Translations under genes and position numbers: made by a program
Notes under the pieces: generated by a model
Seen by the model: only the letters and a program-made list of their open reading frames with translations
Database searches by the model: none
Told to the model about the DNA's origin: nothing
From: Panicum virgatum
Taxonomy: Eukaryota > Streptophyta > Magnoliopsida > Poales > Poaceae
NCBI RefSeq assembly: GCF_016808335.1
Contig: NC_053153.1
Span: 28,899,590 to 28,963,589 of the forward strand
Length of the DNA stretch: 64,000 bases
Direction of reading: 5' to 3'
Part shown: in pieces, positions 20,845 to 33,277 of the stretch
Layout of the letters: each line of letters starts with the position of its first letter
Numbering within the stretch: the stretch's first letter is position 1

Positions 20845-23800
20845 CTAGATGAAATCCATCTCTGGAGGTCGGTCACGAAGTCGCTCCAGGAACTCTTCCA
20901 GCCACCCTTGAACCTGGGTCCTCCAGCTTTCCACCATCTCGCCATCAGAAGCACAAAGCATCTTCCGCCATCTCTGTATAAAGGAATCCAATTTGAAGAT
21001 TACATTAGATGGGGACTTGATGAACACCCCCTCAATAGTCATTTTGTTACGAGTAATCCAAAGGGACCAAAGGACTGCTGCAAAAAACAGTAATTTAACC
21101 CTGTAATCTTTGCATCCTAAAGGTAACCACCCCTCCAGAAAGTTCTGCATAGAAGTAGGGATCTTGTTCCAATGTAAAGCTTCACTCGCACAGGTCCAAA
21201 CAAATTTAGCAATTGGACACAGAAAGAAAATGTGATCCGCAGTCTCAGGCACTTTGCATGTAATGCAGTCACCACACCCTTTCCAATTTCTTTTCTTAAG
21301 GACACTCCCTGTTGGGAGTCTGTCTTGAAAGGCAAGCCAAAGAAACACTTTTATTTTCAGGGGCATTCTACTACTCCAGAGCAAATTCAGTCTCTTGTTA
21401 ATCATGCCCCTATTGGAAAGATATCTGTACATCGAACAAGTGGTATAAGCACCCTTTTTTTCAAGTACCCATTTTGCCTGATCCTTACTGTCAGAGATTG
21501 ATATGTTTTTAAGTTTATCCATTAAATGTTCCCACATCAAGACCTCAGACGTCCCAAATGACCTTCGGAAATCTATCCTCCACTCCCCCTCATACCAGCA
21601 ATCGCAAACCAGGATATTTTTAATTGAGCAACAGTCATATAGTTTTGGGAACTCTAATCTTAAAGGAATATTCCCGGCCCAAACATCTTCCCAAAAGAGA
21701 ATGTTTTTTCCATTACCCAAGATAAAGGTTGCCCCCCATTTAAACTTATCTCTAACCTGTTGGATTCCATGCCAAAATTGTGACCCTGTTCTTCCATTTG
21801 ATAGGGCTAGAGGTTTGTGTCTCAGGTATTTTGCCCTCAACAGCTGACAGCATTGATCATCCTCCCCTCCATTATAAAATCGCCATATCCACTTAAGCAA
21901 AAGGGAATCACTTAGCAGTCTGGTGTTCAGAATCCCCAACCCACCAAAATCTTTTGGAAGGCAGAGTTCTCCCAGTTCACCAAGTGATATTTGAATTTTT
22001 CTGGATCCCCCCTCCAAAAGAACTGAGATCAGACTACATCCATCTGATGGTGCACCCCCTCAGGTAGCAAAAACATATCCATATTGTAAATGGGCATACT
22101 AGATAATGAGGAGTTCGTTAAAACCAATCTCCCCCTATAGGATAAGAGTTTTCCTTTCCAGGGTTGGAGCTTCCTTCTCATTTTGCCCACAATATTCTCA
22201 AAAGCTTTTGCATGTAGTTTCCTGTCATGGATAGGGAACCCAAGCTAAGTCATAGGCAGCACCCCTTTCTTGCAATTCAGAATGTTGGAGATCTCATTCC
22301 GTCGTTCCTCCTCCACACCAAACACATAGACTTCACTTTTGTGATAATTAATTTTGAGGCCCGACATCCATTCAAAGCAGTATAGGATAAACTTCAAATT
22401 AGTGATAGAATCATTGTCACAGGCCACCATTACAACTGTATCATCTGCATACTGCAGGTGTGTAATCCCCCCTCCATGTACAAGGTGAGGTACTACCCCT
22501 TGATCACCCCCTGGGCTTTAGCTTTCTCTAGCATATTTGAAAGAGCATCAGATGCAAGATTGAACAGCAGCGGGGATAGTGGATCACCCTGCCTCAAACC
22601 TCTGTGAGTTTTGAAATAGGGGCCATCTTCACCATTGATGTTGATACAAACCCTGCCCCCCCCCCCCCCCCCCTCACAGTGCTCATAATCCAGTTTCTCA
22701 ATTTGTCCCCTAAACCTTTCCTGCAAAGGATTTCCTCCACAAAATCCCAGGATATGCTATCATAAGTCTTTTCAAAATCCAGTTTTAGGATCACCCCCTC
22801 CAGTTTTTGGCTGCTCAGTTCATGGATAATTTCATGAAGCATCACTTCCCCATCTATGATATATCTGCCCTTAATAAAAGCTGTCTGGTAGGGGGCTATG
22901 ATCTTGTGTGCAACCTTGGAAAGTCTGTCTGTCAGAAGCTTGGTAAAGATTTTGAAACTAACATTAAGCAGGCAAATGGGTCTGAATTGCTTGACATTAT
23001 TTGTATCTTTGACTTTTGGAACCAGAGTAATTACCCCATAATTCAGTCTACTTAGATCTAATTGTCCCAAGTAAAAGTCATTTACCATTCTCATCAGGTA
23101 TTCTTTAATAAACTCCCAACATTGTTTATAAAAGGAAACATTGAATCCATCAAGGCCCGGGGTTGTATTCTCCTTCATTGAGAAGACTATTGCTTTAACT
23201 TCCTCAAGGGTGAAAAGTCTTCAGAGTTCTTCATTCTCAAATGAATCAAGCCTACCCCCCTCAGCCCAGGCATTTTCTGACACCCCCACATGCCTGGTAG
23301 GTTGTCTACCAAAGAGTTGTTTGTAGAATTTATAAATCTGCTAATGAATTTGTTCTGGATTAGTTGTTGTCCCTGTTTCAGTCTCCAAAGAGAGGATCTT
23401 TTTTTCCCTCCTTCTCCCATTAGCCATCAGATGGAAGAAAGTTGTATTTGCATCCCCTTCCAAGATCCACTTTTCTCCCCCCTCTGAAGCCAATATAACT
23501 CCTCAGCTTCCATTAGCTGTTCAAGTTCCTTCTCTAGGCAAGTCCTATTCCTAATGGCATCATCATGACCCACACCATTCTGTCCTGCAGCATCAGTTTC
23601 TTTAATTTTATCCATCATGATTTTTTTATGACAATTATACTCCCCTCTAGCATTACTGCCCCAACCTTTTAAAAACTGTCGTAACCCACATATCCCCCCA
23701 TGCCATCTGTCCAAGGAATAAGCAGAATCTGGACATTTAACAGAAATCTCCCTCCATTTTTGTTCCACCTTATCCAAAAAACCTGCATTGTTTATCCACT

Positions 23801-24545
23801 GCCTTTCATAAAAGAACTATCTGTTCTGGTGTTTTTTGGGATCCCTTATGTCCAGGAGAAGGGGACAGTGGTCTGAACCTAGTCTGGTTAAGGTGTTAAG
23901 CAGAGTTAAAGGGAATCTGGACTCCCAGTCTGTGGCAATCAAGACCCTGTCAATATTGCTCATTACTGGGACCACCTGTTTATTTGTCCATGTAAACCTC
24001 GGCCCTACTCTGTGTACCTCCCTTAGATCAAATTCTTCAATAAAGTCATTGAAAGCTCTCATAAGATGGTCCTCTCCAAGTCCTGAACTTTTGTCTCTCA
24101 CAGATCTGACTAGATTGAAGTCCCCCCTATCACCACAGGTAAGGTAGCACCTCTACACCTTATTCTCAGCTCCTGAAGGAAATTCAAAGAAAGATCATGG
24201 TGAGCTGGGCCATAGACCACAAGAGTACCCCACCTGAAATTCAGAATCTTGTGTCTTATAGTGGCCCCAACAAAGAACTCCCCCTGTTCCCAATTCTCCA
24301 CTTGTAACAAGTCCTCCTTGACCCCCATAAGGATCCTCCCCCCTCGAGTGACCTCTGGAAGGAATCCAGTTCTAGCTAAACAGACCCCATTTAACCAGAT
24401 TTTCCAGCTCCTGTGTTGAGAAGGACTGTTTGATAGTCTCCTGAATACCAATTATGTCAATCTGCTCCTGGGCCACCAAGTCCTTTAAGTGCCTGACCCT
24501 AGCCAGTTTTCCCATTCCCCTAATATTCCAAAAGAGCATCTTCAT
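20845..24545 (-). pseudogene. LINE-1 ORF2: AP endonuclease, reverse transcriptase, zf-RVT
   Basis: The start at 24545 (MKMLFWNIRGMG) overlaps the end of ORF1 by 26 bp, and about 1230 codons would be the usual plant L1 length. The endonuclease runs to about 23830, with IIGIQETI, the GGDFN region broken by a frameshift near 24115, and SDHCPLL at about 23860. The RT spans about 23180-22100, with [21 protein letters not shown] (about 22590) and an intact YADD near 22460. The zf-RVT domain (about 21400-21150) and a tail end at 20845. Lesions include an 18-base C-run at 22656-22673 (G on the coding strand), a frameshift near 22493 and a TAG at 22245-22247. It would nick target DNA and prime reverse transcription if intact, but this copy is dead. 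Confidence 0.88.
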
Positions 24546-26525
24546 TGAATACTAATTCTTTTAGTTTCCTGCTCAGTTTATCCCCTCTCTTACCCTTGGA
24601 AGATTTTCTAGGCAACTCTGTGCACCCCCTTTGTTTGTTGTCAATAGCCTGTAGGTCCAGGTTCTCTCCCTCAAGAACATAAGTGTCCGACATTCTTTGT
24701 CCCATATGGTAACAATAGTTAGCCTCAGCCATTTTAGCTCTAGCATATTCCTCCAATTTCATGGCAGATAAGCTCTCTAGGGACTCCCTGGGAGAGTTCC
24801 TAAGTCTAACCTCACATTTGGAAGCTATTTCTTCTAGCAATTCATCATCACAAGAATTAAGAATGGTAAAACTATTTCTGGGAGTGGAGTTGGACAAACC
24901 TGCAGGTCTTCCTGAAGTAGTATCTCCTCCATGGAGTCCAGCCACCCTGAAGCTCTTCCTTGTCGCCACCACTGGAAAGAATTTCTTCTTGACTCCCTTG
25001 TGCTTCGAGGACACCACCTCCCAATTTGCATTCTCAGTGGAATCTTTCATGGGCTGATGTGGCACTTCCATTGTAAGATCTACATCTTCTTCCCCAGCTT
25101 TTGAGTCTCCCAACTCCTCAATCTCCCCCATGTCTGAAGAGGCAGTGGGTTCCTGTAGCTTCAAGACAGGCCACTTGTTCTTGTACAAGAGTCTGGTACC
25201 ACCCCCCTCTGTGTGCACCACAAAAAATTCAGACTCAGAAGGCTTTTCACCACTATGTTCGTGTTCAGCATTCACTAATTGTGACAAGTTCTCCTCTTGG
25301 GAGTGTTGGAGCTGCAATAGAAGTTCAGTGCTAGGATCAAAAATAGCAATTGGAAGAGCATCCAGCGCAGTACTTGCTGATTTTGGGTGGTCTGCAACTA
25401 GATCACTTCCTCCTCCAGCTTCCAGTGAGCTTTCTACAGCTTCCTGGTCAAGAATGGTATGCTGTTTTCCTGTCGACCCCCCTCTTCCTTCCATCCCTGA
25501 GTTTTTTGTAGATTGGTGATTTCCCTGTTTTGCACTTCTCTGTGGTAGCTCATCATCTGTGTCATATAGGTCATCCTCCTCATCCTCCTGGTAATCATCA
25601 TCAGGTTTCTTGGGAGGTGGAGGTGGGTTAGCAGCAAACTTCTTTGGGAAGGAACTTTCAGGGGTGACCTTAACCTCATAGCCTACTCCTGCGATGAAAA
25701 ACTCAACAAAACCTCGAAGTTTAGAAATCTCTCTTGCCATCACTTTCACCCTAATTGGTCCATCCTTAATAAGTGACACTTCATCTACAACCACAACCTC
25801 CCCTACTAATTATGCAATCAAGGAAACTGCATCAACATTCCTAGCTGGGGTAGGAATATTAGATAACAGGATCCAACCTTCCTGGAGAGCTGAAGAAGCT
25901 GAGGTATCCATAGTGGAATGAGTGACAGTAGCAGAAATATTATGAAGAGCCAAATCAATCCCCTTCGATCTAGAGAAAGTGTCCAGGATCATTTTACTTG
26001 GAAAAGAAGCGAGAAATTCTGAATCAGAGATCTGCTGGACCTTCCATTGCCAGTTCTTATCTACCAGATGTTTTAGTTCCTCCTCCAACTTTTCTGAGTT
26101 AGCATTCCCACTCGTGATCTGAATCGCTCCAATGAATTCAGTCGATTGCTTCTTGGTGACCCAGGAATCTTCAGAGAATGGAATCCTTGCCCCGGAATTC
26201 CGAATCCAAACATGTGCATCGAACAACGCTGATTACTGGGACAATTTGCCCCCAGATGCCCATTCTCTTTGCAGCGGAAGCAGTAAGGAGGGTTTGTGCA
26301 GGTAGCTTGGTGATGGCCTTCCTGGCGACACCAGAAGCAGATGTCGGAATCCTTGGATTGGAAGCCTGCCCTGCTTCCTTCCACACCTCCACCCCCCTTC
26401 TCGTTGGAGGAATTTTCTCTCGCTCTGTTGAAATTGAGGCGATCGTGCACAGGAATGGAATTACCTTGATCCTGGCCAAAGCGGCGGCGTGGGAACTCTG
26501 GGCGAAACTTGTTGTCCCCATCCAT
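24520..26525 (-). pseudogene. LINE-1 ORF1: RNA-binding protein with two zinc knuckles
   Basis: It starts at 26525 (MDGDNKFRPEFP). Two CCHC knuckles lie close together (CFWCRQEGHHQATC and CFRCKENGHLGANC, about 26335-26235). After a frameshift near 26215, a DUF4283-like part follows (26200-25850). An in-frame TAA (25810-25812) precedes a long acidic, Ser-rich C-terminal region (25794-24520). ORF1 proteins coat LINE RNA. The arrangement differs from LINE-2, which I read as lacking adjacent knuckles in its visible ORF1 part. Broken by at least one frameshift and one stop. Confidence 0.82.
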
Positions 26526-26824
26526 TGTCTTCCGCTTACCCGGCGCAGCATCTACTAGAAGCCGCTGATAGATATGACATGCAGAGGTTGAAGATGATCT
26601 GCGAGGACAGGCTGTGTCGACACATTGACGTGAGCACAGTGGCGACCACGCTGGCGTTGGCTGAGCAGCACCGCTGCCAAGGGCTCAAGGAAGCATGCTA
26701 TGAGTTCCTCAAGTCTCCGAAAATGCTGGATGCGGTAATGGCAACGGATGGTTTCCATCATCTGGTGAAAAGCTGCCCTTCTGCTTTGTTTGAGCTGATG
26801 CCGTCCAAGCTTGCTGCCCGTTGA

Positions 26825-28922
26825 TATCATGAAGAGCAAATGGAAGACAGGATTATTAAGGGTGTAAATAGGTGCCTCTAAGCATATCCACCATCCCGCT
26901 TTAGTTCAGAAGTTTGTACTGATTTTTCAAAGTGGGAGCTCATTTAGAGAAACTAGTACAAATTTCTGAACTAAAGAGGGGCAATGGATACCCTAAGGGG
27001 CACCCATTTGCACTTCTAGATTGGATCATGGGCTTTCAGCAGACCCAGAATTTATACACAATTACAAGTGTCCAGAAAGACGGATTGTTTGGGTTTGGGA
27101 TACCGGCCCCATTGATATAAAAAATTGCCGGGTTTGCTAAGTAGTAAGTACTAGTTCTACATGTAGTCAAACTCATACATATGTCCATGTATCTGTGCCT
27201 TGTTTTGTTTGGTCGCCGAATCATTTGTGGAATTAGCTTTTATAACCATGAATCCATGATGCATGCAGGTAACACAATGCTAATGTGATCAGCATACAGC
27301 TACTTTAGTACTTCATTCACTTCCGAGCCGCCTCTAGTTGACCTGGAAGTTCATTGTTGTGGTTTATTATTAGTTTTCTACCATGTGATTCCTGCTAGCA
27401 ATTGAATTTTGCAAGGTTCTGATATAGTCACTGTATTGTTGGAAACAAGCTAAGGATTTGTTTTTGTTCGTGCAATGTTTCATGCCGATTCAGGAAGGGT
27501 ACAAGTATCTAGCAGAGTGATGTTCAGTGGTCCATTTCACTTGCTGGTAAGACCGTAAGAGGTAGCTAGATAGAATTGTTCCATGCGTCCAGTTAAAAGT
27601 TGCATTAATGTACTTGTGAATTTGCTTCGGCTATCCTGGCACTTCTTTATGTGCAGATATAATTGTACATCAGTACAAAGTTATTCAAGTTTTCATCATT
27701 ATAATCATCAGCAATTGGTTTTGAAGTGAAATTCTCTAGAATATTTCTTCTTCTGAAACAACTACATGGAGCCATGCAGATGCAGGGGCATGTACCAGAG
27801 ATGATGGTCAGTTGTATTCAGTTATGTAGAGTTGGTTAATATTTCTTTTCTTTCTTTTTTATATGCCTCTCATATGTGGAACATCTCAGGGTGTCTATTT
27901 ATTTGTGCACTATTAGTGCGTTTCCCTAAAAGCTTTAGATACTTGAAATTAGATCTAAAATGATTCAATTAAGTTTGATCAAGATGGATCACAGTTACAG
28001 GGTTGATCTCTTTTGAGCATTCAACTGTAAATTTTATCTTATGGCAGTGACATCGTGTGCAAGAGATACTTTTAGTCAGATGCTAAGGAGCACATGTAAA
28101 AACTTGGTGTGCTAGAAAAGCTTCAGGCATATATCTGTTCTCTGGGCCACAAACTGACGGTATGTTGTTGCAACTGAACGGTTTATGCTCTGTTTGTCAG
28201 CATGATGATGAAGACTAGCCAACTGTTCCCACTGGTGAATAATTGCAATTCTGTTTGAAGCCTGCGTTTCATGTTTGTTGCTTGCTGCAGTAGGGGTTCT
28301 GAACTTCTGACCATGTTCAAATTCGTAGGCTCTTCCTGCTGTTGTTCTCAGATCTCATGGCTTTGCTGTTTCCTTGGATTCTGATGAGAGGCATGAGTTT
28401 GAAGCAGATGCTGTTAGCCCTGAATCTGCTATTTTGTGGTGCTGACAGGTATTTCAAATCGGAACATATTTTGGATTCTGTAATTATATGTGTGCCATTC
28501 TATTTCAGGTTTGATGGATCCACGGCGCGGTGGAATGATGGGCCACATTTCGTTCTTCGATCAAAATGAAGTTTTATAAGTAACTTTCTTCATCGAGGAT
28601 ATTCAAGTGATCGCAGGAGTCACTGAAATCGTCAGCGTGGTAACACATAAAATCCATTATTCAGTTAACCAATCTAAAACGTAAAATCCATATCTATATT
28701 CTATTATTTTACCAACTCGTCACTTCCCATCCGTCTGTCTGGGCCAACTTACTTTCGTAGCCCGTCATCTGTTTAATTTCCAGAGCCATTCCCGCCTCGT
28801 CACCCCACCAAACCGTCCTCTTTCGAATAACCAACTTTTGCACTCCCTCAAGTCACAATTTTTTTTTTGCATTCTCTCGTGATTTCCCATCCGCCTCTCC
28901 TCCGTTGTACGTGCCCTCCCAT
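26825..28922 (+). other. 3' flank of MATH-BTB unit 1
   Basis: Non-coding, AT-rich. It matches, with moderate divergence, 43305-44402 plus 50200-50900 (unit 2) and 60113-60900 (unit 3). Examples are ATGCTAATGTGATCAGCAT near 27280 and GGTATGTTGTTGCAACTGAA near 28160. From about 28570 to 28922 I see nothing recognisable. Confidence 0.75.
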
Positions 28923-31177
28923 CACTATAAGAAATTCCTTAATCTATGATGGAATAATTTTCATCACATACAACCAAAAAACCATCACAAAACAACATCT
29001 ATGATATTTTTAGAGCATCATGTATTAAGTGTTACAGATTAACCCTCATGACATTTTCATGAAAACATCATAGATCAACACAATCCTGCACAGCCCAATC
29101 CAGACGTAGTGTTTATGATGAAAATCAACGTCACAGAAACCATAATAGATTGTATAGCCAAGTGACATAGATGATGACATGTCCAACGATGTGGATACAG
29201 ACGTGGCAGCAGCCGCTGACATGTACAATGATGTGGATCATAATGTGGGCGCTTACATGGATGCCACGTGGCCGACTGACACGGATGCCGCCTGTTAGGT
29301 CCCATCTTTAATTTTCAAGGCTCATTTGGATCCACGTAACTATGGGCAGGGTAGGAGGCTGGGTCTTGCCCGTGGAGGCTCGTGTAGGCTAAGGGGAGGG
29401 AAAGATATGCTAGGATTCAGGTGAGGGTGATTTTATACTATGGGAATGCGATCAACGCGGATCGGTGATGGACGGCTACAAATAGTTGGGCCATTTCGGC
29501 TGAAACAGACCTAGTTTCATTCCTTCTCTGCTAAACATTATTCTTCTTTTCTTTTTTTCATTTTATTGCACCATTACGAAGTAACACATAAACAATTATT
29601 TTATATATACCAATATATTTTTACATATAAGTTGTTATGTGCAAGTTTCAACAATTATTAAACAAATATGACATTTTCCATCATTTAAGTGAATTTCTAC
29701 GTGCTTGTCGAAAGTAATTTCAAATTGAACTATATGTACCCCAAATAACATTTGAAAAATTATGTAAAAACTATATTTAGGCTAATATGTTCCATCTATC
29801 TCATGTATTGGAGATAGACAAAAAATTAATTTATCTTCTATGTACAATTCAAACTTCAATGTCCAAATTGCCACATAACAATTACTATAATATCCAAATT
29901 TGGCTAGAAAATTCTTAAATTGACGTGGAAATATATAAGCTTTCCATAAAAAATTTAAATAATTTTAATGAAGTGAGACCATAAATTATTTACAAAATGA
30001 TACATCTCTCATATAGTTTCTTACAGTTCAAGACAAACTTTAATGTTTGCACATATCATAACATTTTCGAACTCGTATGCACCTTGTATTTTGATACAAC
30101 CATATGTTGCCCATAACGAAACACATATTTTTATGTTCTCTATTAAAGTGGAAGAAAACAATCTATATGCAAAAAATTAAAATAGCAATTAACATACAAA
30201 CAAAGATCATTAAATGAAACATTATGACTTTAGGAAAATGTAGAAAAGATAAACATCAAATTTAAAGTTCATATGAGTAAGAAATACCAATTACAAATTT
30301 TAATCCCGGATTAAACCGTACATTTGTTCTTCATCTCACTTGACGTGAAGCAATAAAATGAAATAGAATGCTAGCCTAGTGCTTAGACATCCTCTCTTCA
30401 TAAGTGACATCGTGTGTTTGGATTCTTGTTGCTGCACTTTTTTTCCATTTTAGCTCTATCATATGTTGTATTAAAAGGTGTGATGCCTAAAGATGTCACG
30501 AAAGCAACGATGGTGTACCGGTAAGGCTGCTTCATTTCTATACCATGTGCATGCTCTTTTGTTCCTTTTTTTCTCTGACTTGTTAATCGGGCGCGGGAGG
30601 AAGTGGGCTCAGCCCAGCCCAAAAATTGTTGGAGTGGACAAAAAACTGTAGGCCCCTAGAGGAAGCAGGCTCAGCATAGATTGGGGAAAAAATATTTGCA
30701 GATAGGAGGAAATATGTATAAAAACTCTAACGTCAAAAATTATATTATTCAAAGGTGTATTTAAGTGTTAAGACACTTGATGTTGTTGTCTGAGGTCAAT
30801 CCCTTTTATTGGCCCAATTTTTACATTATATTTTATTAAATTTAGAATCTATGAGCAAGCTATATAATGATGTAATTCATTTAATTTTCTAAATTATATA
30901 ATGAAGTAAAATATTTTATTTTTTCAAAAGAAAAAGATGTATTTGTTTTGTCAAAATTGTAGTTGAGTACGGTATCAAATCCATGATGATTTTTATTATC
31001 CATCTATGATGGTTACCATGATTCATCACAGAAATTAGGCTCAAATTCGAGCCTGAATGGGGGCATTTCCATATCCGTGAAGAAAATCCACAAATCGTCA
31101 TAGATTAATGCATATCAATGACGTTTCATGAGAACATTACCAAAAATCCATCATAGATTAATAGGTTTCTTGTAGGG
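28923..31177. mobile_element. Non-autonomous CACTA-3 (2.26 kb)
   Basis: The left end is CACTATAAGAAA at 28923. The right end, read on the minus strand, is CCCTACAAGAAA from 31177, so its second base is changed. Both ends continue into TTAATCTATGATGG, and copies of ATCTATGATG / CATCATAGAT recur in both subterminal regions. CAT flanks both sides (28920-28922 and 31178-31180), the 3-bp duplication expected of CACTA elements. The interior (29300-30950) is AT-rich with a GC-richer patch near 29330-29480. No transposase is encoded, so it depends on a related element. Confidence 0.85.
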
Positions 31178-31180
31178 CAT

Positions 31181-32000
31181 CCGCCTCACGCCATGGCTCC
31201 GTCATATGCAACTAGAAGCATTTCGGACCCCACCACTACTCCTATAGATTACTACATCGGCTCAGTCCAATGGCCCAGGCGAAGCATGGCGCGAAAAAGC
31301 ATAACCCTAACCTAGCTCGGTCCGGTAGGAATAATATCAGTGCTCCAACCCGGTCCACCATGCTGTGTCTAGATTGGATTGGGACCTCGACATGCAATGC
31401 TAGCCCGAACACGACATAGCTAAATGGGCCGGCATGATTTGGCCTTTGCGGACTTTCAGCCCATAGACTCTTCATGTAAATACTCTCCATCATCCCCTTT
31501 TAAATCTAAATCTTCCTCTTCCCCTCCCTACGCACCTCATCATCACCGCTGCCTCCTCCCCCTCGTCGTCACTGACACAGCCGCCCCTACTACTGCCTCT
31601 ACGTCGTCGACGGCTACTACTGCCTCTACGTCGTCGACGGCATCGGGTTTGGATCGGCACGACACGCGTGGGCCAACCATGCCATCATGCTAGCATGGCA
31701 CGACCGCGCGCCCTTCGTGCCATGACTGGGCTGCGGCGGCGGTATGGCATGGTACAAAACGTGCCTCTTCATGTCGTGCCAGGACAATGCCACCTCAACT
31801 GGGCTCATGTCATGTTGGGCCGTGCCGTCCATCTAGTCATCTATAGCCACACCAACTATTAGACCAACATCCTACGTCTCACATACAGCTTTCTTCTAAC
31901 AGCAACAATCTTTAATGCCCTTCCTCGTGACCTGGGAACCCTGAATCCTGAGAGAAAAATATTCAGGCCGGCCGGGCTGCGGGCACAGTTTGCAGCCGCC
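31181..32000. other. Spacer between CACTA-3 and CACTA-2
   Basis: Contains GGGCCG/CATG-rich stretches (31410-31440, 31670-31840) like the ends of some hAT elements, and a 27-bp direct repeat (about 31590-31645; ACTGCCTCTACGTCGTCGAC). No supported gene and no clear element border. Confidence 0.4.
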
Positions 32001-32009
32001 CACTACCGG

Positions 32010-32485
32010 AGACCACGAGTTCGCCGTGTGTCCGAGGCACACGGTGAAGAACCGTTAGCACAAGGCGAAGACTTCGCCGACGGTGGCCGACGGCAAAGCG
32101 CCGACGGCAGCTACAGGGACGGCGAAGCCCTTGTTTGCCGTGTGTCAAAAGTCGCGCACACGGCGAACCTTTTCGCCGTGTGTATATATAGGCGCACGGC
32201 GAAAAAAGCGGGAAGACGCCGTCCGACGGTGGCTGACGACGTCGGCGTCTGTTCGCCGTGTGTCTGCACCGTGGACACACGGTGAACTTTCAGACTTCGC
32301 CGTGTGTCCTTGGTTCTGGCACACGGCAAATCAGTAAGTTTCGCCGTGTGCCTAGTTTATGACGCACGGTGAATTATGGTCAGTTCGCCGTGTGCCTAGC
32401 CCTGGCACACGGCGAACTAGGTTTCCAGGTAGTCACATGGTCACTTTGCCGTGTGCCTAGTCCCTGGCACACGGCAAAGTGACCA
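32010..32485. repeat. CACTA-2 left subterminal repeats
   Basis: At least twelve copies of TTCGCCGTGTG or its complement, mostly as facing pairs around short spacers (for example TTCGCCGTGTGCCTAG..CTGGCACACGGCGAA near 32385-32417). They match the right-end array. Confidence 0.9.
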
Positions 32486-33277
32486 AACAGATCCTATTCT
32501 TTTTTGTTTTTCACGTATAAAGGACCCCATATCACAACATATATATCACAGGCATTACATATCACATATATATCACAACTAGCCGGAAATAACTTCAAAC
32601 ACATCCAAAAGTCCAATGCAAAAGTCCAGAAGTTCACAAATACATATCTAGAAGTTCACAAGTCCATAAATATTGAAATAAACAAGTTTATGGCTGTGGT
32701 GGGTCGTCGAACGGTGGGGCGCCGCCGAACTGAGGCGGGAACAACTGCTGTGGGAGCGTCGGTGAGATGCCCGGCGACAATTCTGGCGTATTCGATGCCG
32801 CCGATAGATTCTGCAAAAAAAGTAAGACAGTAAATTGCAGGTGAGACAAAAACCAAGTTCTCAAATTATAATAGAGCACTAAAGGATCATATGTAGGTCC
32901 CCTAAATCGTTAAGTGAGTAATGTAAGTCACAATCTCTAAGTCTAAAGTTCTCTAAGTATCTAATACTTCAAAAAAAACTAAAGGGTTTTCAAAATACTC
33001 ACCGGAGGAGTAGTAGGAGAAGGAGACATAGGGAATTGCATGGCTGGGATGGGATTACCCATTTGGACAGAAAGATCTCAAATGTAGTTGTACATCTGGG
33101 CCATCTCGGCCACCTGCTTCTGCTCGTTCTCTTGTCGTATCCTCCTCTCTTCTGCCAGTGCCGCCTCGTACGCGCCTGTTGCGCTTGCATTTGGTGCTAC
33201 AATAGTTCATGATAATGTTACAATGCAAAGCAAATATACGTACAAAATGAATGAACTATGAATAAATAAGAAATAAC
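32486..33277 (-). other. CACTA-2 non-coding and 3' exon remnants
   Basis: AT-rich DNA downstream of the Transposase_24 gene. Short GC-richer patches at 32690-32815 and 33000-33190 may be last exons (the latter gives an ARTRRHWQKR-like stretch), but I cannot place splice sites with confidence. Confidence 0.35.

Larger units (their letters stand above)
20718..26537 (-). mobile_element. L1-type LINE inserted in MATH-BTB unit 1
   Basis: On the minus strand it begins just before the ORF1 ATG (26525) and ends at an A-rich tail seen as TTTTTT at 20718. It is flanked by ACCCGGC direct repeats (20711-20717, 26538-26544). ORF1 (zinc knuckles) and ORF2 (endonuclease, RT, zf-RVT) are in the plant L1 order. 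Only about 12 bp lie upstream of ORF1, so the 5' UTR is missing or very short, consistent with slight 5' truncation. Both ORFs carry frameshifts and stops. Confidence 0.9.
19875..26824 (+). pseudogene. MATH-BTB unit 1, nonsense codon and LINE-split
   Basis: The gene encodes a MATH domain (about 19965-20360) and a BTB domain (about 20430-20690 and the C-terminal part at 26545-26824), as in CUL3 substrate adaptors. Three lesions are visible. A TAG at 19962-19964 replaces the Tyr or Ser that the paralogues have just before the MATH core. Just after the BTB core the frame runs into TAA at 20709-20711. A minus-strand LINE (20718-26537) separates the BTB from the C-terminal BACK-like part, with ACCCGGC (20711-20717 and 26538-26544) on both sides. 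The C-terminal part ends MPSKLAAR at 26822, with a 3' flank like those of units 2 and 3. A product starting at the GTG or Met codons after the TAG is not likely to be useful. It is a dead paralogue. Confidence 0.9.

Noticed and set aside
20718..26537. Treating the LINE as an intron of MATH-BTB unit 1
   Set aside because: No GT..AG borders at the ends, direct repeats flank it, family members are single-exon, and the frame is already broken.
31424..31693. Thr/Ser-rich ORF of 89 aa
   Set aside because: Produced by a 27-bp direct repeat and CTC-rich DNA; no domain.
32010..32485. CRISPR-like array from regularly spaced TTCGCCGTGTG units
   Set aside because: Units occur in both orientations with irregular spacing next to a CACTA end in a plant genome.
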